From: Chelativorans sp. ZYF759
GTDB taxonomy: Bacteria > Pseudomonadota > Alphaproteobacteria > Rhizobiales > Rhizobiaceae
DNA length: 64,000 nucleotides
Direction of reading: 5' to 3'
Assembly: GCF_012911015.1 (NCBI RefSeq)
Contig: NZ_WVVV01000009.1
Coordinates: forward strand, 134,380 to 198,379
In this document: positions 41,698 through 51,171 of the stretch, in pieces
Layout: each line of letters starts with the position of its first letter
Numbering within the stretch: position 1 is the first letter of the stretch
Position numbers and translations under genes: made by a program
Notes under the pieces: generated by a model
Seen by the model: only the letters and a program-made list of their open reading frames with translations
What the model was told of the DNA's origin: nothing
Databases searched by the model: none

Positions 41698-42891
41698 ATG
41701 ACCACGTTCCGGACACTCGACGACATCGACGCCAAGGGCAGGAAGGTGCTCGTGCGGGTCGACCTCAACGTGCCCGTCAAGGACGGCAAGGTCACCGACG
41801 CGACCCGTATCGAGCGGGCCGGAACGACGATCGCCGAACTTTGCGACAAGGGCGCGAAAGTCATCCTGCTGTCGCATTTCGGCCGGCCCAAGGGACAGCC
41901 GGTAGAGGAATTCTCGCTGCGTCCGATCGCATGGGCCGCGGAAACCGCGCTCGACCGTCACGTCCGCTTTGCGGGAGATTGCGTGGGCGAGGCGGCCGAA
42001 AGCGCGATCGCGAAGATGAAGGAGGGCGACGTTCTCCTTCTGGAAAACACCCGCTTCCATGCGGGGGAGGAGGCCAACGATCCCGATTTCGCCAGGGCGC
42101 TGGCCGCCAATGGCGATTTCTATGTCAACGACGCCTTTTCCGCCGCCCACCGCGCCCACGCCTCGACCGAGGGCATCGCGCATGTTCTGCCGGCTTATGT
42201 CGGGCGCGCGATGCAGGCCGAACTCGACGCCCTCGACAAGGGGTTGGGCAACCCCACGCGCCCCGTCGTCGCGATCGTCGGCGGGGCCAAGGTCTCGACC
42301 AAGATCGACCTGCTGATGAATCTGGTGAGGCGGGTCGATGCGCTGGTCATCGGCGGCGGCATGGCCAACACGTTCCTCGCCGCGCGCGGGACCGATGTCG
42401 GCAAGTCGCTGTGCGAGCACGATCTTGCCGATACCGCCAAGCAGATCATGATCGAGGCGGCGACGGCGGGCTGCGCCATCGTGCTGCCGGTGGACGCGGT
42501 GGTCGCGGCCGAGTTCAAGGCGGGTGCCGCCAACGAGGTCGTCGCCATCGACGCGGTGCCCGCCGACAGGATGATCCTCGATCTCGGGCCGAAATCCATC
42601 GAGGCCGTCGGCCAGTGGATCGACCGCGCCAAGACGCTCGTCTGGAACGGACCGCTCGGCGCCTTCGAGATCGCCCCCTTCGACAAGGCAACGGTGGCGG
42701 CTGCCAAACATGCCGCGCACTGCACGCGGGACGGGCGGCTGACGTCGATCGCCGGCGGCGGCGACACGGTGGCGGCTCTCAACCATGCCGGCGTGGCGGC
42801 GGATTTCACCTATGTCTCCACGGCCGGCGGCGCCTTCCTGGAATGGATGGAAGGCAAGGAACTGCCCGGCGTTAAGGCGCTGGAGCGCTAA
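41698..42891 (+). CDS. pgk: Phosphoglycerate kinase
   Basis: A 397-residue glycolytic kinase. [20 protein letters not shown] contains the substrate-binding Arg/Asp, [12 protein letters not shown] is the second motif, and the C-terminal ATP site is [24 protein letters not shown] precedes the ATG at 41698. Forms part of the glycolytic block with gap and fba. Confidence 0.97.
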   Translation: MTTFRTLDDIDAKGRKVLVRVDLNVPVKDGKVTDATRIERAGTTIAELCDKGAKVILLSHFGRPKGQPVEEFSLRPIAWAAETALDRHVRFAGDCVGEAAESAIAKMKEGDVLLLENTRFHAGEEANDPDFARALAANGDFYVNDAFSAAHRAHASTEGIAHVLPAYVGRAMQAELDALDKGLGNPTRPVVAIVGGAKVSTKIDLLMNLVRRVDALVIGGGMANTFLAARGTDVGKSLCEHDLADTAKQIMIEAATAGCAIVLPVDAVVAAEFKAGAANEVVAIDAVPADRMILDLGPKSIEAVGQWIDRAKTLVWNGPLGAFEIAPFDKATVAAAKHAAHCTRDGRLTSIAGGGDTVAALNHAGVAADFTYVSTAGGAFLEWMEGKELPGVKALER

Positions 42892-42994
42892 ACTTCGGAT
42901 TTTGCGACATTAATCGATTCGACTGGCGCGGCCGAAGTTCCGTTTTCGCGCGCCTTCTGCTATGCGCGGGTCAATGTTTTTCCGGAGGTAGATG

Positions 42995-43894
42995 ATGAGC
43001 GAACACCGCGATGCCATGGCCGCGCAGGCTGCAAACAAGGACGGCTTCATCGCCGCGCTGGATCAGTCGGGCGGCTCGACGCCCAAGGCGCTGAAGCTTT
43101 ACGGCGTCGAGGAAGGCGCCTGGTCCAACGAGGCGGAGATGTTCGACCTCATCCACCAGATGCGGGCCCGCATCATCAAGTCGCCCGCCTTCACCGGCGA
43201 CAAGGTGATGGGCGCGATCCTGTTCGAGCAGACCATGGACCGCGACATCGACGGCACGCCGACCGCCGAATATCTCTGGGAGAAGCGCGGCGTCGTGCCC
43301 TTCCTCAAGGTCGACAAGGGCCTGGCCGACGAGACCGACGGCGTCAAGCTGATGAAGCCGATGCCCGATCTCGATGCGCTCCTGAAACGCGCCGTTGCCA
43401 AGGGCGTCTTCGGCACCAAGATGCGCTCGGTGATCGACGCCGCCAATGCGAAGGGCATCGCGGCCGTCGTCGCGCAGCAGTTCGAAGTGGGCAACCAGAT
43501 CCTGGGTCACGGCCTGGTGCCGATCATCGAACCCGAGGTCACGATCTCGATTTCCGACAAGGCGGAGGCCGAGGACATCCTGCTCGCCGAAATCCGCAAG
43601 CATCTCGACAAGGTGCCGTCGGGCAAGCAGATCATGCTCAAGCTGACGCTGCCGGAGAAGGCGAATCTCTACAGGCCGCTGATCGAGGATCCGCGCGTCA
43701 TGCGTGTCGTGGCACTGTCCGGCGGCTATTCTCGTGACGAAGCAAACGCCAAGCTCATGCAGAATGAAGGCATGATCGCCAGCTTCTCGCGCGCGTTGAC
43801 CGAAGGCCTTTCGGCAAAACAGAGCGACGCGGAGTTCGACGCAGCCCTTGCCGAGGCGATCGATTCCATCTTCGAGGCGTCGCGCGCGCGCTGA
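42995..43894 (+). CDS. Class I fructose-bisphosphate aldolase
   Basis: A 299-residue Schiff-base aldolase of the short prokaryotic class I type. [20 protein letters not shown] is the N-terminal signature, and the catalytic Lys lies in [18 protein letters not shown]. The substrate is fructose 1,6-bisphosphate. GGAGG at 42984-42988 sits best with the second of two adjacent ATGs (42995). The gene follows pgk, consistent with a glycolytic operon. Confidence 0.93.
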   Translation: MSEHRDAMAAQAANKDGFIAALDQSGGSTPKALKLYGVEEGAWSNEAEMFDLIHQMRARIIKSPAFTGDKVMGAILFEQTMDRDIDGTPTAEYLWEKRGVVPFLKVDKGLADETDGVKLMKPMPDLDALLKRAVAKGVFGTKMRSVIDAANAKGIAAVVAQQFEVGNQILGHGLVPIIEPEVTISISDKAEAEDILLAEIRKHLDKVPSGKQIMLKLTLPEKANLYRPLIEDPRVMRVVALSGGYSRDEANAKLMQNEGMIASFSRALTEGLSAKQSDAEFDAALAEAIDSIFEASRAR

Positions 43895-43957
43895 CGGCTC
43901 CGTCGATGCGGCGTTCGGCCCTTCATTTTTTCGAGCTGCGGCTGTAAACCCGGCCGC

Positions 43958-44707
43958 ATGCTCGTCCAGTCCCTGATCTCCTGGCTCGCCTTTCCCGTCT
44001 ATGTCTGGCAGGGCGTCGGCGTGCGGCTCAAGACCGAACGCATGCTGCCGGCAGAGGGCCGCGTCCTGCACCATATTCCCGGCGAGGGCGAACCCTTCAA
44101 CCTCCTGGTCATCGGCGATTCGTCGGCTGCCTCGGTGGGCGTGGGGCGCACCGAGGACGGTCTTGCCGCGCGGCTGGCCGGGCTGGTGTCGGAACGCACC
44201 GGCAGGCCTGTCCAATGGCGTGCGGCCGGCTTCAACTCGGCCACAGCGGGACAGCTGCGCGATTTCGTGGTGCCCAATCTGGCGCCCGAGGACTGGACCC
44301 ATGTCGTCTTGGCCGTCGGCACCAACGACATGAAGAACTTCCACACCGCCCGCCGCTTCAAGGCGGAATTCGGCGGCCTTCTCTATGCCGTTCGCGCCAA
44401 GTGGCCGGAGGCGCTGGTGCTCTGGTCCCCGGTGATCGAGATGACCCGGGTGCCCGCGCTGCCCGCCTTGCTTGCCCGGGTGCTGGAAATCAGGGCAGGC
44501 ATCGTCAACCGCGTCGGCGAACGGCTCTGCGCGGAGCGCGGCGCCATCACCGCCACGCGCCTGCCGGTCGAAGACCCGCAGGCCGGATTTTCGCGCGACG
44601 GCTTCCACGCCTCGGAAGCCGGCTACGATGCCTGGGCAAGGCATCTCCTGCCGTTCGTCCTGGACGAGGCGTCGGTTACGGGCGGATCAGCACCGTCAGC
44701 ATCATGA
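43958..44707 (+). CDS. SGNH/GDSL-family hydrolase
   Basis: A 249-residue esterase-like protein. Block I is LLVIGDSSAAS (nucleophile Ser), the Gly block is RAAGFNSATAG, block III is AVGTNDMKNF and block V is SRDGFHASEAGYDAWA with the catalytic Asp and His. An N-terminal hydrophobic segment (about 5-19) may anchor it. The substrate (lipid, acetyl sugar or other ester) is unknown. Its 3' end overlaps a small open frame on the other strand by 32 bases. Confidence 0.88.
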   Translation: MLVQSLISWLAFPVYVWQGVGVRLKTERMLPAEGRVLHHIPGEGEPFNLLVIGDSSAASVGVGRTEDGLAARLAGLVSERTGRPVQWRAAGFNSATAGQLRDFVVPNLAPEDWTHVVLAVGTNDMKNFHTARRFKAEFGGLLYAVRAKWPEALVLWSPVIEMTRVPALPALLARVLEIRAGIVNRVGERLCAERGAITATRLPVEDPQAGFSRDGFHASEAGYDAWARHLLPFVLDEASVTGGSAPSAS

Positions 44708-44831
44708 TGAAGAGCGCCACGAGCGCGATCTTCCAGAAATCGCCGCGCTTTCTCAGCCCCGGCAGCCCGAGCGGCCGGATGAGATGAACGATCATGGCGC
44801 CCAGGAGGAGGAGCGCGATCACCTTCGCCAA
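44676..44831 (-). CDS. Possible small two-segment membrane protein
   Basis: An open frame of about 51 residues with two hydrophobic segments (VIALLLLGAMIVHLI and WKIALVALFIMMLTVLI) separated by a basic loop. Starts would be TTG at 44831, GTG at 44822 or ATG at 44795; none has a strong ribosome site. It follows the SDR gene and ends inside the convergent hydrolase. Treat as provisional. Confidence 0.4.
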   Translation of the reverse strand: MAKVIALLLLGAMIVHLIRPLGLPGLRKRGDFWKIALVALFIMMLTVLIRP

Positions 44832-44890
44832 TGGATTTTGTCCCGGTTCGGGTTTCGCTTTTCCCGCACCCGCCCAGCTCGGACGAGACC

Positions 44891-45739
44891 TCAGCCGTTG
44901 ACGATTTCGCCGCCATTGGGATGCAGGACCTGTCCGGTCATATAGGAGGCGTCCTCGCTTGCAAGGAAAATGTAGGAGGGCGCCACCTCGTCCGGCTGGC
45001 CGGCGCGGCCGAGCGGCTGGTCGGAACCGAAATCCTCGACCTTGTCCTCGGGAAAGGTGGAGGGGATGAGCGGCGTCCAGATCGGCCCGGGCGCCACCGC
45101 GTTGACCCTGATGCCACGCTCGGCCAGATTTGCCGACAGCGAGCGTGTGAAGGCGACGATGGCACCCTTGGTCGAGGCATAGTCGATCAGCCCGCCCGAG
45201 CCGCGATAGGCGGTGACGGAGGTCGAGTTCACGATCGCCGCGCCTTTCTTCATGTGCTTCAGCGCCGCCTTGGTCAGGTGGAACATGGAAAACACGTTGG
45301 TGCGGAAGGTCTTCTCGAGCTGTTCGGCCGAGATCTCGTCGAGGCTCGATTTCGGGTGCTGCTCGGCGGCATTGTTGACCAGGATGTCGAGCCCGCCGAA
45401 TTCCTTCGTCACCTTTTCCACCGCCTCCTGGCACCAGGCCTCATCGCCGATGTCGCCCTTGAGCGCCAGGAACTTCACATCCTCGCGCTCGACCATCTCC
45501 TTGGTCGCATCCGCATCGCGGTCTTCCTCCAGATAGAGGATGGCGACATCCGCGCCTTCCTTCGCCATGCCGATGGCCACCGCCCGGCCGATGCCGCTGT
45601 CGCCGCCGGTGATGAGGACACGCTTGCCCTTCAGCTTGCCGCCGGCGCGGTAGTTCTTCATCGAGTCTTCGGGCTGCGGGCGCATCTCGTCGGTGCGTCC
45701 GGGCTGGCGGTCCTGATGCTGGGCGGGAATGTCGGTCAT
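44891..45739 (-). CDS. Stress-type SDR oxidoreductase (YghA / GSP39-like)
   Basis: A 282-residue short-chain dehydrogenase. ITGGDSGIGRAVAIGMAKEG is the nucleotide loop, VNNAAEQHP the second motif, and SVTAYRGSGGLIDYASTKGA carries Ser, Tyr and Lys of the active site. The N-terminal tail (DIPAQHQDRQPG) and the overall form match YghA and general-stress protein 39. AAGGAG precedes the ATG at 45739. An EcfG-type promoter (45765-45790) lies directly upstream, so stress induction is expected. Substrate unknown; often aldehydes. Confidence 0.9.
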   Translation of the reverse strand: MTDIPAQHQDRQPGRTDEMRPQPEDSMKNYRAGGKLKGKRVLITGGDSGIGRAVAIGMAKEGADVAILYLEEDRDADATKEMVEREDVKFLALKGDIGDEAWCQEAVEKVTKEFGGLDILVNNAAEQHPKSSLDEISAEQLEKTFRTNVFSMFHLTKAALKHMKKGAAIVNSTSVTAYRGSGGLIDYASTKGAIVAFTRSLSANLAERGIRVNAVAPGPIWTPLIPSTFPEDKVEDFGSDQPLGRAGQPDEVAPSYIFLASEDASYMTGQVLHPNGGEIVNG

Positions 45740-45764
45740 GGGATGGCTCCTTTTTCGGCCCTCA

Positions 45765-45790
45765 AACGTCCGGCAGGGCCCGGGTGTTCC
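45765..45790 (-). promoter_or_regulatory. EcfG-type promoter of the SDR gene
   Basis: On the minus strand, GGAAC (plus 45786-45790) and CGTT (plus 45765-45768) are separated by 17 bases. The SDR ATG lies 25 bases downstream of the -10, with an AAGGAG ribosome site between. This exactly fits the EcfG consensus. Confidence 0.82.
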
Positions 45791-45859
45791 GACTTTCGTC
45801 CGGTGGACAGGCGGCCCGCGATGGCTATTGAATTGTCGGGAAGTGGGAGGAGGATCACC

Positions 45860-47767
45860 ATGAATTCGCGCTATCATGAGGTCTATGCCGGCTGGCAGCA
45901 GGACGGGGACGCATTCTGGGCCGAGGCCGCGGCCGGGATCGACTGGTTCACCCCCTTCGACAGGGTCTTCGACCCCGACCAGGGCGTCTATGGCCGCTGG
46001 TTTGTCGGCGCCACCTGCAACATGTGCCACAACGCGATCGACCGGCACGTCGCGGGCGGCCGTGCCGACCAGCTGGCCCTCGTCCACGACAGCCCGATCA
46101 CCGGCACAAAGCGTTCCTTCACCTATGCCGAGCTGCTGGCCGAAGTGGAGGCGCTTGCCGCCGTGATTGCCGACCAGGGCATAGGCAAGGGCGACCGCGT
46201 CATCATCTACATGCCCATGGTGCCCGAGGCCGTCTTCGCCATGCTGGCCTGCGCGAGGCTCGGGGCCATCCACTCGGTCGTGTTCGGCGGTTTCGCGGCC
46301 AAGGAACTGGCGACCCGCATCGACGATGCCACGCCCGATTTGATCATCTCCGCCTCCTGCGGCATCGAACCGGGCCGCGTGGTGTCCTACAAGCCGCTCT
46401 TGGACGGTGCCATCGCGATGGCCCGGCACAAGGTCGCAAGCTGCATCGTCGTGCAGCGCGAGCAGCAGCGCTGCGACCTCGTGGAAGGCCGCGACATCGA
46501 TTACGCGCAGGCCGTCGCCGCGGCGAAATCGGCCCACCGCAAGGTTGCCTGCGAGCCGGTCGCCGCCACCGACCCGCTCTACATTCTCTACACCTCCGGC
46601 ACCACCGGCCAGCCCAAGGGCGTAGTGCGCGACACGGGCGGCCACATGGTGGCGCTCAAATGGTCGATGAAGAACCAGTTCGGCATCGACCCGGGCGAAG
46701 TGTTCTGGGCGGCCTCCGATGTCGGCTGGGTGGTCGGACATTCCTACATCGTCTACGCGCCCCTCCTGCATGGCTGCACCACGATCCTGTTCGAGGGCAA
46801 GCCGGTCGGCACGCCCGATGCCGGCACGTTCTGGCGGGTCATCGCCGAGCACGAGGTAGCCGCTCTCTTCACCGCGCCGACCGCCTTCCGCGCCATCAAG
46901 GGGCAGGATCCGAAGGGCGAATTCGTCGGCAATTATGATCTGTCGCGGTTCCGCACGCTGTTCCTGGCCGGCGAACGCGCCGATCCCGAGACGATCCGCT
47001 GGGCGGAGGACAGGCTGAAGGTGCCGGTCATCGACCATTGGTGGCAGACCGAGACCGGCTCGCCGATCTCCAACAACCCGGTCGGGCTCGGCATGCTGCC
47101 GGTCAAACACGGCTCGCCGGGCGTGCCGATGCCCGGCTACGACATGGCGATTCTGGACGATGCCGGCCACGAGGTGGCGCCCGGCACGCTCGGCAATGTC
47201 GTCATCCGCCTGCCGCTGCCGCCGGGCTGCCTGCCGACGCTTTGGAACGCCGACGAGCGCTTCCGCTCCGCCTATCTCTCGGAGTTCCCCGGCTGCTACA
47301 AGACGGCCGATGCCGGCTATATCGACGAAGACGGCTACCTCTTCATCATGGCGCGCACCGACGACATCATCAACGTCGCCGGCCACCGGCTCTCCACCGG
47401 CGCGATGGAGGAGGTGATCGCCGAACACCCCGACGTCGCCGAATGCGCCGTCATCGGCATGGCCGACGATCTCAAGGGACAGGTGCCCTGCGGCTTCGTG
47501 GTGCTGAACGCGGGCGTGACCCGCGACATCGCCGAGATCGAGAAGGAGGTGGTGGCGTTGGTCCGCGAGAAGATCGGCCCGGTCGCCGCCTTCAAGCTGG
47601 CGGTCGCCGTCAAGCGCCTGCCCAAGACGCGTTCCGGCAAGATCCTGCGTGCCACCATGCAGAAGATCGCCGATGGCACGGAATGGGCCATGCCCGCCAC
47701 CATCGACGATCCCGCCATCCTTGAGGAGATCGGCACGGCCCTGAAGGACAAGGGCATCGGCGGATAG
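45860..47767 (+). CDS. prpE: Propionyl-CoA synthetase
   Basis: A 635-residue acyl-CoA synthetase of the acetyl-CoA synthetase family. Length and N-terminal YHEVYAGWQQDGDAFWAE point to PrpE. The AMP loop is YILYTSGTTGQPKG, the acyl motif WWQTETGSPI, and the catalytic Lys lies in TRSGKILRATM. It activates propionate (or acetate) for use or detoxification. GGGAGGAGG precedes the ATG at 45860. The divergent SDR promoter lies just upstream. Confidence 0.93.
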   Translation: MNSRYHEVYAGWQQDGDAFWAEAAAGIDWFTPFDRVFDPDQGVYGRWFVGATCNMCHNAIDRHVAGGRADQLALVHDSPITGTKRSFTYAELLAEVEALAAVIADQGIGKGDRVIIYMPMVPEAVFAMLACARLGAIHSVVFGGFAAKELATRIDDATPDLIISASCGIEPGRVVSYKPLLDGAIAMARHKVASCIVVQREQQRCDLVEGRDIDYAQAVAAAKSAHRKVACEPVAATDPLYILYTSGTTGQPKGVVRDTGGHMVALKWSMKNQFGIDPGEVFWAASDVGWVVGHSYIVYAPLLHGCTTILFEGKPVGTPDAGTFWRVIAEHEVAALFTAPTAFRAIKGQDPKGEFVGNYDLSRFRTLFLAGERADPETIRWAEDRLKVPVIDHWWQTETGSPISNNPVGLGMLPVKHGSPGVPMPGYDMAILDDAGHEVAPGTLGNVVIRLPLPPGCLPTLWNADERFRSAYLSEFPGCYKTADAGYIDEDGYLFIMARTDDIINVAGHRLSTGAMEEVIAEHPDVAECAVIGMADDLKGQVPCGFVVLNAGVTRDIAEIEKEVVALVREKIGPVAAFKLAVAVKRLPKTRSGKILRATMQKIADGTEWAMPATIDDPAILEEIGTALKDKGIGG

Positions 47768-47893
47768 GTTGCGGCAGGACGCAGCCATCGGCCTTTCCTT
47801 CCCCGCGTCGATGCGCTAGACGGGCCACCCTTTCCGACCCATTCGCCCGCGGGTGCGCTTCGCGCCCTGGCGAAGCCTTGCGAGCAGCCCGCC

Positions 47894-49153
47894 ATGACCT
47901 CCCTTCATTGTGGTGTCGATTTCGGCACCACCAATTCCACCATCGGGCTGTGCGCGCCCGGTGGCAGTCCCCGACTGATCGCGGTCGAAGGTGACCACCC
48001 GACCATCCCCTCCGCGCTGTTCTTCAGCCTCGAGGATGGCAGCGTGCATTTCGGCCGCGCGGCGGTCGCCGAATATCGCGACGGCGCCGAAGGGCGCTTC
48101 ATGCGCGCGCTGAAATCGATCCTCGGCACCAGCCTGATGAAGGAGACCACCCAGGTCGGCCGCGAGCGCATGACCTTCCAGGGCCTGATCGGCCGCTTCC
48201 TCAGGCACTTGAGGGAGAGGCTGGAGGATGAGCACGGCCAGGTGCCCGAGCAGGTCGTGTTCGGACGCCCGGTCCATTTCGTCGACGACAACGAGACCGC
48301 CGACGCGACCGCCCAGGACCAGCTGCAGGCCGCCGCGCTCGCGGAAGGTTTCGCCCATGTGGAATTCCAGTTCGAGCCGGTCGCCGCCGCCATGCATGTC
48401 GAGCGCATGCTGAACCGCGAGACGCTGGCGCTGGTCGTCGACATCGGTGGCGGCACGTCGGATTTCTGCGTGCTCCGGCTCGGTCCCGACCGCGCGGCGC
48501 GCGTCGAGCGGCGCGACGACATCCTGTCGACGGCGGGCGTGCATGTCGGCGGCACCGATTTCGACCGCCAGCTGTCGATCGCGCGCATGATGCCGCATTT
48601 CGGGCTCGGCACCGGCACGGCGGATGGCAAGCGCAACCTGCCCGTCTGGTACTTCAACGACATGGCGACCTGGCACCGGATCAACCAGCTCTACACGGCC
48701 AAGAACCTGCGCGACATCCGCTCGCTGATGCGCGAGGCGGCCGAGCCCGATCTGCTTTCCCGCTACGAGCATCTCCTGATCTACCGTTCGGGCCACCGGC
48801 TTGCCGCCCAGGTGGAGGCCGCCAAGATCGATCTCAGCGACAGCGCGCAGGCCGTGATCGCCTTCGACGAGCCGGGCCTGCGGCTCGACGTGCCCGTCAC
48901 CCGGCAGGAGTTCGAGGCGGCGAGCGCCGATCTCGTGGCCAGGATCGGGCGATCGATCGACGAGGCGCTGGCGCTGGCGGGCGTGTCGGCGGACGAGATC
49001 GAGACCGTGGTGCTCACCGGCGGCGGCGCGCAGGTGCCGCTGGTGCGCGCGACCGCCACCGCGCGGTTCCCGCATGCGATGATCCCCCCTTCCGACCAGT
49101 TCGGGTCCGTCGGGCTCGGGCTGGCGGTCGACGCGGCGCGGCGATTCGGCTGA
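47894..49153 (+). CDS. Hsp70-family protein lacking a substrate-binding domain (YegD-like)
   Basis: A 419-residue actin/Hsp70-fold ATPase. GVDFGTTNSTIGLCAPGG is the phosphate-1 loop, VVDIGGGTSDFCVL is phosphate-2, and VVLTGGGAQVPLVRA is the adenosine motif. No DnaK-type substrate-binding domain follows, and the size matches YegD. Such proteins are thought to be atypical chaperones, but their clients are unknown. Confidence 0.9.
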   Translation: MTSLHCGVDFGTTNSTIGLCAPGGSPRLIAVEGDHPTIPSALFFSLEDGSVHFGRAAVAEYRDGAEGRFMRALKSILGTSLMKETTQVGRERMTFQGLIGRFLRHLRERLEDEHGQVPEQVVFGRPVHFVDDNETADATAQDQLQAAALAEGFAHVEFQFEPVAAAMHVERMLNRETLALVVDIGGGTSDFCVLRLGPDRAARVERRDDILSTAGVHVGGTDFDRQLSIARMMPHFGLGTGTADGKRNLPVWYFNDMATWHRINQLYTAKNLRDIRSLMREAAEPDLLSRYEHLLIYRSGHRLAAQVEAAKIDLSDSAQAVIAFDEPGLRLDVPVTRQEFEAASADLVARIGRSIDEALALAGVSADEIETVVLTGGGAQVPLVRATATARFPHAMIPPSDQFGSVGLGLAVDAARRFG

Positions 49154-49228
49154 ACCGGGCCGTGCCGCACTGGTCAGGCACCGGGCGCGGGGCTATAACC
49201 CGCAACCTTGGACAGACAGGAGATTTCC

Positions 49229-50017
49229 ATGGCACTGGACGGCAAATGCGCGATCGTGACGGGGGCGGCCAGCGGCATCGGCTATGCGATCGCCGAGCGG
49301 TTCCTGCGCGAGGGCGCCAAGGTCATGTTCGCCGACATCGACGTGCAGAAGGGCGAGCGCGCGGAAGCCGATCTGAAGAAGCTGGGTGACGCACGCTTCG
49401 TCAAGGCGGACGTGTCGCGGCGCCTCGACGCGCATAATCTGGTCGCCGCCGCCCTTGATTCCTTCGGCGACATCGACATCCTCGTCAACAATGCCGGCAT
49501 CGTGCATGGGGCCGGTTTCCTCGACCTGAAGGAAGAGGATTTCGACCGCGTCATCGGCGTCAACCTCAAGGGCTCCTTCCTGGTCGGCCAGGCGGTGGCC
49601 CGCTACATGGTCGAGAAGGTGGAAAAAGGCGGGCCTGCGGGCGTCATCGTCAACATGTCGTCGGTCAACGCCGTCTTCGCCATCGCCAATCAGGTGCCCT
49701 ATTCGATCTCCAAGGGCGGGGTCAGCCAGCTGACCAAGGTCATGGCGCTGTCGCTCGCGCCCCACGGCATCCGCGTCAACGCGATCGGCCCCGGCTCGAT
49801 CATGACCGAGATGCTGGCCAGCGTGAATTCCGATCCCGCGGCGCGCAACAAGATCCTGTCGCGCACGCCGCTCGGTCGCATTGGCGAGCCCTCCGAGATC
49901 GCCTCGGTCGCCGCCTTCCTGGCCTCCGACGATGCCAGCTACATCACCGGCCAGACCATCTATGCCGATGGCGGCCGCCTGCCGCTCAACTACACGGTGG
50001 CGGTGAAGGACGAATAG
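49229..50017 (+). CDS. SDR-family oxidoreductase
   Basis: A 262-residue short-chain dehydrogenase. VTGAASGIGYAIAERFL is the nucleotide loop, DIDILVNNAGI the second motif, and NMSSVNAVFAIANQVPYSIS holds the catalytic Ser and Tyr. AGGAGA precedes the ATG at 49229. It follows the Hsp70-like gene by 75 bases. No pathway partners; substrate unassigned. Confidence 0.9.
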   Translation: MALDGKCAIVTGAASGIGYAIAERFLREGAKVMFADIDVQKGERAEADLKKLGDARFVKADVSRRLDAHNLVAAALDSFGDIDILVNNAGIVHGAGFLDLKEEDFDRVIGVNLKGSFLVGQAVARYMVEKVEKGGPAGVIVNMSSVNAVFAIANQVPYSISKGGVSQLTKVMALSLAPHGIRVNAIGPGSIMTEMLASVNSDPAARNKILSRTPLGRIGEPSEIASVAAFLASDDASYITGQTIYADGGRLPLNYTVAVKDE

Positions 50018-50023
50018 CGGGAA

Positions 50024-50206
50024 CCCTCGTGGTTCGAGGCTTCGCCTTCGGCTCCGCACCTCACCATGAGGGTTCCGGGCTGAACGTCGCCGCGCCCCAC
50101 CATGAGGGTTCCGGGCTGCGCCTTCGCCCAACAGGCATGGCGCCGGCCCCCGCCGCGCCCTCATCCTGAGGTGCGGAGCGAAGCGGAGCCTCGAAGGACG
50201 AGGGCG
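50024..50206. repeat. Rhizobial-type intergenic inverted repeat with a 21-base tandem
   Basis: An inverted repeat pairs about 50024-50072 with about 50159-50206 (ACCCTCGTGGTTCGAGGCTT ... AAGGACGAGGG). Between them, CACCATGAGGGTTCCGGGCTG occurs twice (50062-50082 and 50098-50118, period 36). This pattern is like the palindromic intergenic elements of Rhizobiales. It lies between convergent genes. Confidence 0.75.
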
Positions 50207-50227
50207 CCCCCGCAATCTCCCCCAGAA

Positions 50228-50256
50228 CGAAAAAGGCCGGCGTCAAGCCGGCCTTT
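50228..50256 (-). terminator. Terminator after rplS
   Basis: AAAGGCCGGC (50232-50241) pairs with 50247-50256 around a 5-base loop. On the minus strand a TTTTTCG run follows. It ends rplS transcription. Confidence 0.9.
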
Positions 50257-50284
50257 CCGTATGTGAGATGCCAGTCGAAAGAGC

Positions 50285-50830
50285 CTACTCGGCCTTTTCG
50301 GCCTCGTTGTTCTCGGCAGCGGCTGCGTCGGCGGCGGCCTTCTTCTCGGCTGCCTCGGCTGCGGCCTTCTCGGCGGCCAGCGCCTGGGCGGCGGCGACCT
50401 TCTCGGCCTCGACCTTCGCCTTCTCGGCGGCGGCGGCCTGGCGCTCGGATTCGTTCAGCTTGCGGGCGCGCACGCCGGTGTTCTCGGTGATGCGGGCCGA
50501 CTTGCCGCGGCGATCACGCAGGTAATAGAGCTTGGCGCGGCGAACCTTGCCACGGCGCACGATCTCGACGCCCTCGACCAGCGGCGAATAGACCGGGAAC
50601 ACGCGCTCCACGCCCTCGCCATAGGAAATCTTGCGGACGGTGAAATTCTCCTGCAGACCGGAGCCCGAACGCGCGATACACACGCCCTCATAGGCCTGCA
50701 CGCGGGTGCGGGTGCCCTCGGTCACGCGCACCTGGACGCGAACCGTGTCGCCGGGCTGGAACTCGGGGAGCTGGCGCTGTGCTTCGATCTTGGCGGCCTG
50801 TTCGGCCTCGAGCTGACGGATGATGTCCAT
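50285..50830 (-). CDS. rplS: 50S ribosomal protein L19, with Ala/Glu-rich tail
   Basis: A 181-residue protein. [14 protein letters not shown] opens the L19 core, [16 protein letters not shown] and [19 protein letters not shown] are its conserved parts. The last 55 residues are an Ala/Glu/Lys-rich tail, common in alphaproteobacteria. AAGGA precedes the ATG at 50830. It is normally just after trmD; here it is about 3.5 kb away and must have its own promoter. Confidence 0.95.
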   Translation of the reverse strand: MDIIRQLEAEQAAKIEAQRQLPEFQPGDTVRVQVRVTEGTRTRVQAYEGVCIARSGSGLQENFTVRKISYGEGVERVFPVYSPLVEGVEIVRRGKVRRAKLYYLRDRRGKSARITENTGVRARKLNESERQAAAAEKAKVEAEKVAAAQALAAEKAAAEAAEKKAAADAAAAENNEAEKAE

Positions 50831-51171
50831 CGCTTTTATCCTTCTCTTGCTTTTTCGAACAGCCAGAGCGCTCGACACTCACCGCGCAGTTCTCATGACC
50901 GCTTGGCTATGTTCCCCGGAAACCCGAAGGACAGGAGCGAATAGTCCGTACTTTGTTTACGGATGGGAATTTTCCCGATTTCGTGCGCGCTCATACACCG
51001 TTTGGACGGGTTTGAGAAGGGGGGAGGGCGCGGGATGTCAGTGCGCGGATGGCGCGGGCGATCGCTACGGGCGTTTTGCTCCTGCCCCGTGGCGCATCGC
51101 CCTTGGGCGACCTCACCATGCCGCGCGGGGAATACCTGATGACCCGCACATTGTCGCGACAATTGGCGGAG
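50831..51171. other. 341-base gap upstream of rplS
   Basis: No gene is supported. It should contain the rplS promoter and leader on the minus strand, but I cannot assign boxes with confidence. An AT-richer patch with GGGAA-TT-TTCCC lies at 50965-50976. An 89-residue open frame on the minus strand here has no recognisable family sequence and is not reported. Confidence 0.5.

Noticed and set aside
42891-42939. AACTTCGG/CCGAAGTT as a pgk terminator
   Set aside because: The loop is 33 bases and the T-run short, so the pairing is not convincing.
44891-47788. Very long minus-strand frame across prpE and the SDR
   Set aside because: Only the last third encodes the SDR. The rest is antisense to prpE, has no ribosome site or family sequence, and reflects high GC.
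50893-51162. 89-residue minus-strand frame upstream of rplS
   Set aside because: No ribosome site, no family sequence and composition unlike a protein.
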